A program made the translations under genes and the position numbers. The notes under the pieces are model-generated. The model had not been told where the DNA came from, searched no databases, and worked only from the letters and a program-made list of their open reading frames with translations. Positions 63,132 to 64,000 of a DNA stretch of 64,000 nucleotides are shown here, piece by piece. Every line of letters begins with the position of its first letter. Within the stretch, counting starts at the first letter, position 1. The stretch lies in contig DCLA01000072.1 of assembly GCA_002320815.1 (NCBI GenBank), positions 1 to 64,000 on the forward strand, in the 5' to 3' direction. Origin of the DNA: Myxococcales bacterium UBA1660 (GTDB taxonomy: Bacteria > Myxococcota_A > Polyangia > Polyangiales > Houyiibacteriaceae).

Positions 63132-63682
63132 TCCTCGTCCTCGCCGCGTTCCTCGGGGCCCTGACCTGGTCCCTCCTCGAGTACTGCATCCATCGCTGGG
63201 CTGGCCACGACCGCCGCTTCCGGAAGAACGTCTTCGCCAAGGAACACACGGCGCACCACAGCCAGGGCGACTACTTCGCGCCGGCGTGGAAGAAGGGCCT
63301 GGCCTTCGTGGCGGCGCTGGCGCTGGTGGCGCCGCCGGCGATGGCCTTGGCGGGGTTCGCGGCCGGGCTCGCCTACGCCCTGGGGCTCGCGGGGTTCTAC
63401 CTGGCCTACGAGACGCTGCACCGGATGGAGCACGTGCACGCGGGCATCGGACCCTACGGTCGGTGGGCGCGGCGGCATCACTTCCACCACCACTTCGTGA
63501 ACCCGCGCGCCAACCACGGCGTGACCTCGCCGCTCTGGGATCACGTCTTCGGCACCTACGAGAAGCCGGCGACGATCCCGGTCCCGGAGAAGCTCGCCAT
63601 GCGCTGGCTCCGGGACCCGGCGACCGGCGAGGTCTGGCCCCGACTCCAGGGGACCTACCAGCTCCGCGGTCGCCGCGCCTGA
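63128..63682 (+). CDS. Fatty acid hydroxylase/sterol desaturase-type di-iron membrane oxygenase
   Basis: A 184-residue integral membrane protein of the FA_hydroxylase superfamily. The His boxes are all present: HRWAGH, HTAHH, HRMEHVH, HHFHHHF, and NHG near the end. They ligate two irons. Membrane helices at ~1-16 and 58-98. The small size and box spacing recall carotenoid hydroxylase (CrtZ) or fatty acid 2-hydroxylase relatives; the substrate is a lipid by family. Coupled to the TetR gene by an ATGA overlap. Confidence 0.88.
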   Translation: MILVLAAFLGALTWSLLEYCIHRWAGHDRRFRKNVFAKEHTAHHSQGDYFAPAWKKGLAFVAALALVAPPAMALAGFAAGLAYALGLAGFYLAYETLHRMEHVHAGIGPYGRWARRHHFHHHFVNPRANHGVTSPLWDHVFGTYEKPATIPVPEKLAMRWLRDPATGEVWPRLQGTYQLRGRRA

Positions 63683-63744
63683 GCCGCACCGAAGCTGCAC
63701 CCGGCGCAGCACCGGGCGCGGGCGGCTCCCGCCTTCGCCGAGAG

Positions 63745-64000
63745 TCAGCGGTGGCGGAGGTGGAAGCTCCGCGGCCGCGTCAGGTGCTCGAAGCCCACCA
63801 CCGAGAGCGTGGCGCCTCGACCCGAGTCCTTCACGCCCACCCAGGCCAGCTCCGGGTCCAGGAAGTCGCAGCGGTTCATGAACACCGTGCCGGTCTCCAG
63901 CTCCCGGCCCAGCCGCTCCGCGCGCTCCAGGTCGGTGGTCCAGATCGACGCGGTGAGGCCGTAGCGGTTGGCGTTCATGAGGCGCAGGGCCTCCTCGTCG
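63745..64000 (-). CDS. Aldehyde dehydrogenase, C-terminal ~84 residues (cut by window edge)
   Basis: The frame reads DEEALRLMNANRYGLTASIWTTD...LETGTVFMNRCDFLDPELAWVGVKDSGRGATLS...EHLTRPRSFHLRHR. This is the C-terminal region of an NAD(P)-dependent aldehyde dehydrogenase (N-x-x-x-YGL, then the G-V-K-x-SG-x-G loop). The catalytic Cys lies outside the window, and the gene continues past the edge. The usual PFGG motif is replaced by AWVGVKDSGRG, seen in some branches. The substrate cannot be inferred. Confidence 0.88.
   Translation of the reverse strand, partial: DEEALRLMNANRYGLTASIWTTDLERAERLGRELETGTVFMNRCDFLDPELAWVGVKDSGRGATLSVVGFEHLTRPRSFHLRHR

Overview
The window is a compact, very GC-rich chromosomal segment. 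Its gene content points to a Myxococcota (myxobacterial, Polyangia/Sandaracinaceae-like) bacterium. Supporting marks are the many lipoproteins with Asp/Cys-rich MopE-type and DUF4215-type repeats, a DUF2378-like protein, outer-membrane proteins resembling the TIGR04551 family, a lipoxygenase-like enzyme, PEGA-TPR proteins and several two-component systems. That assignment is inference from family content; there is no rRNA or tRNA here to confirm it. I see no CRISPR array, insertion sequence, prophage or integration site.

Layout. 1-5.3 kb: 5' part of acetyl-CoA synthetase, preceded by a well-spaced sigma-54 promoter. Just upstream, on the same strand, are an NtrC-type regulator, a sodium/solute-symporter histidine kinase and a 56-residue membrane protein, coupled by ATGA overlaps; together they look like a carboxylate-sensing unit controlling acs. 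5.3-16 kb: a mixed set (DUF393, M19-like lipoprotein, DUF2378-like, lipoxygenase-like, Spx/ArsC-like, arrestin-like, LuxR, haloalkane-dehalogenase-like, and an unknown membrane-anchored protein). 16-23.7 kb: LytS/LytTR two-component pair, a large membrane protein, a PP2C phosphatase and an ABC exporter operon. 23.8-28.3 kb: two tandem MopE-like lipoproteins. 28.3-29.4 kb: acyl-CoA dehydrogenase.

29.4-32.0 kb (minus strand) is the most striking locus. Two near-identical 89-residue lipoprotein-like precursors end in duplicated EAxCG/EGxCG cysteine motifs. They are followed by a DUF692 (MNIO) maturase, a DUF2063 partner and a 58-residue acidic lipoprotein. This looks like a bufferin/HvfABC-related RiPP pathway with unusual lipidated, twice-duplicated cores. 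A 46-nt perfect palindrome abuts the maturase start codon, and further hairpins lie between the precursor genes.

32-52 kb: M1-like peptidase lipoprotein, PEGA-TPR/MopE-DUF4215 pair, thymidine phosphorylase and RNase R, two beta-propeller/VCBS-like lipoproteins, two outer-membrane barrels with a lipoprotein between them, an Hsp20 remnant, and a block of envelope lipoproteins with a rhomboid-like protein that lacks the catalytic residues. 52-64 kb: sucA, an AidB-like acyl-CoA dehydrogenase coupled to a prolyl oligopeptidase, DUF423, an alpha/beta hydrolase, an ABC-2 exporter divergent from a TetR/di-iron hydroxylase operon, and the 3' end of an aldehyde dehydrogenase gene.

Most coding regions are separated by less than 260 bases, so no gene-free stretch exceeds 300 bases. 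Long open frames antisense to real genes are frequent because of the GC content and have been left out.
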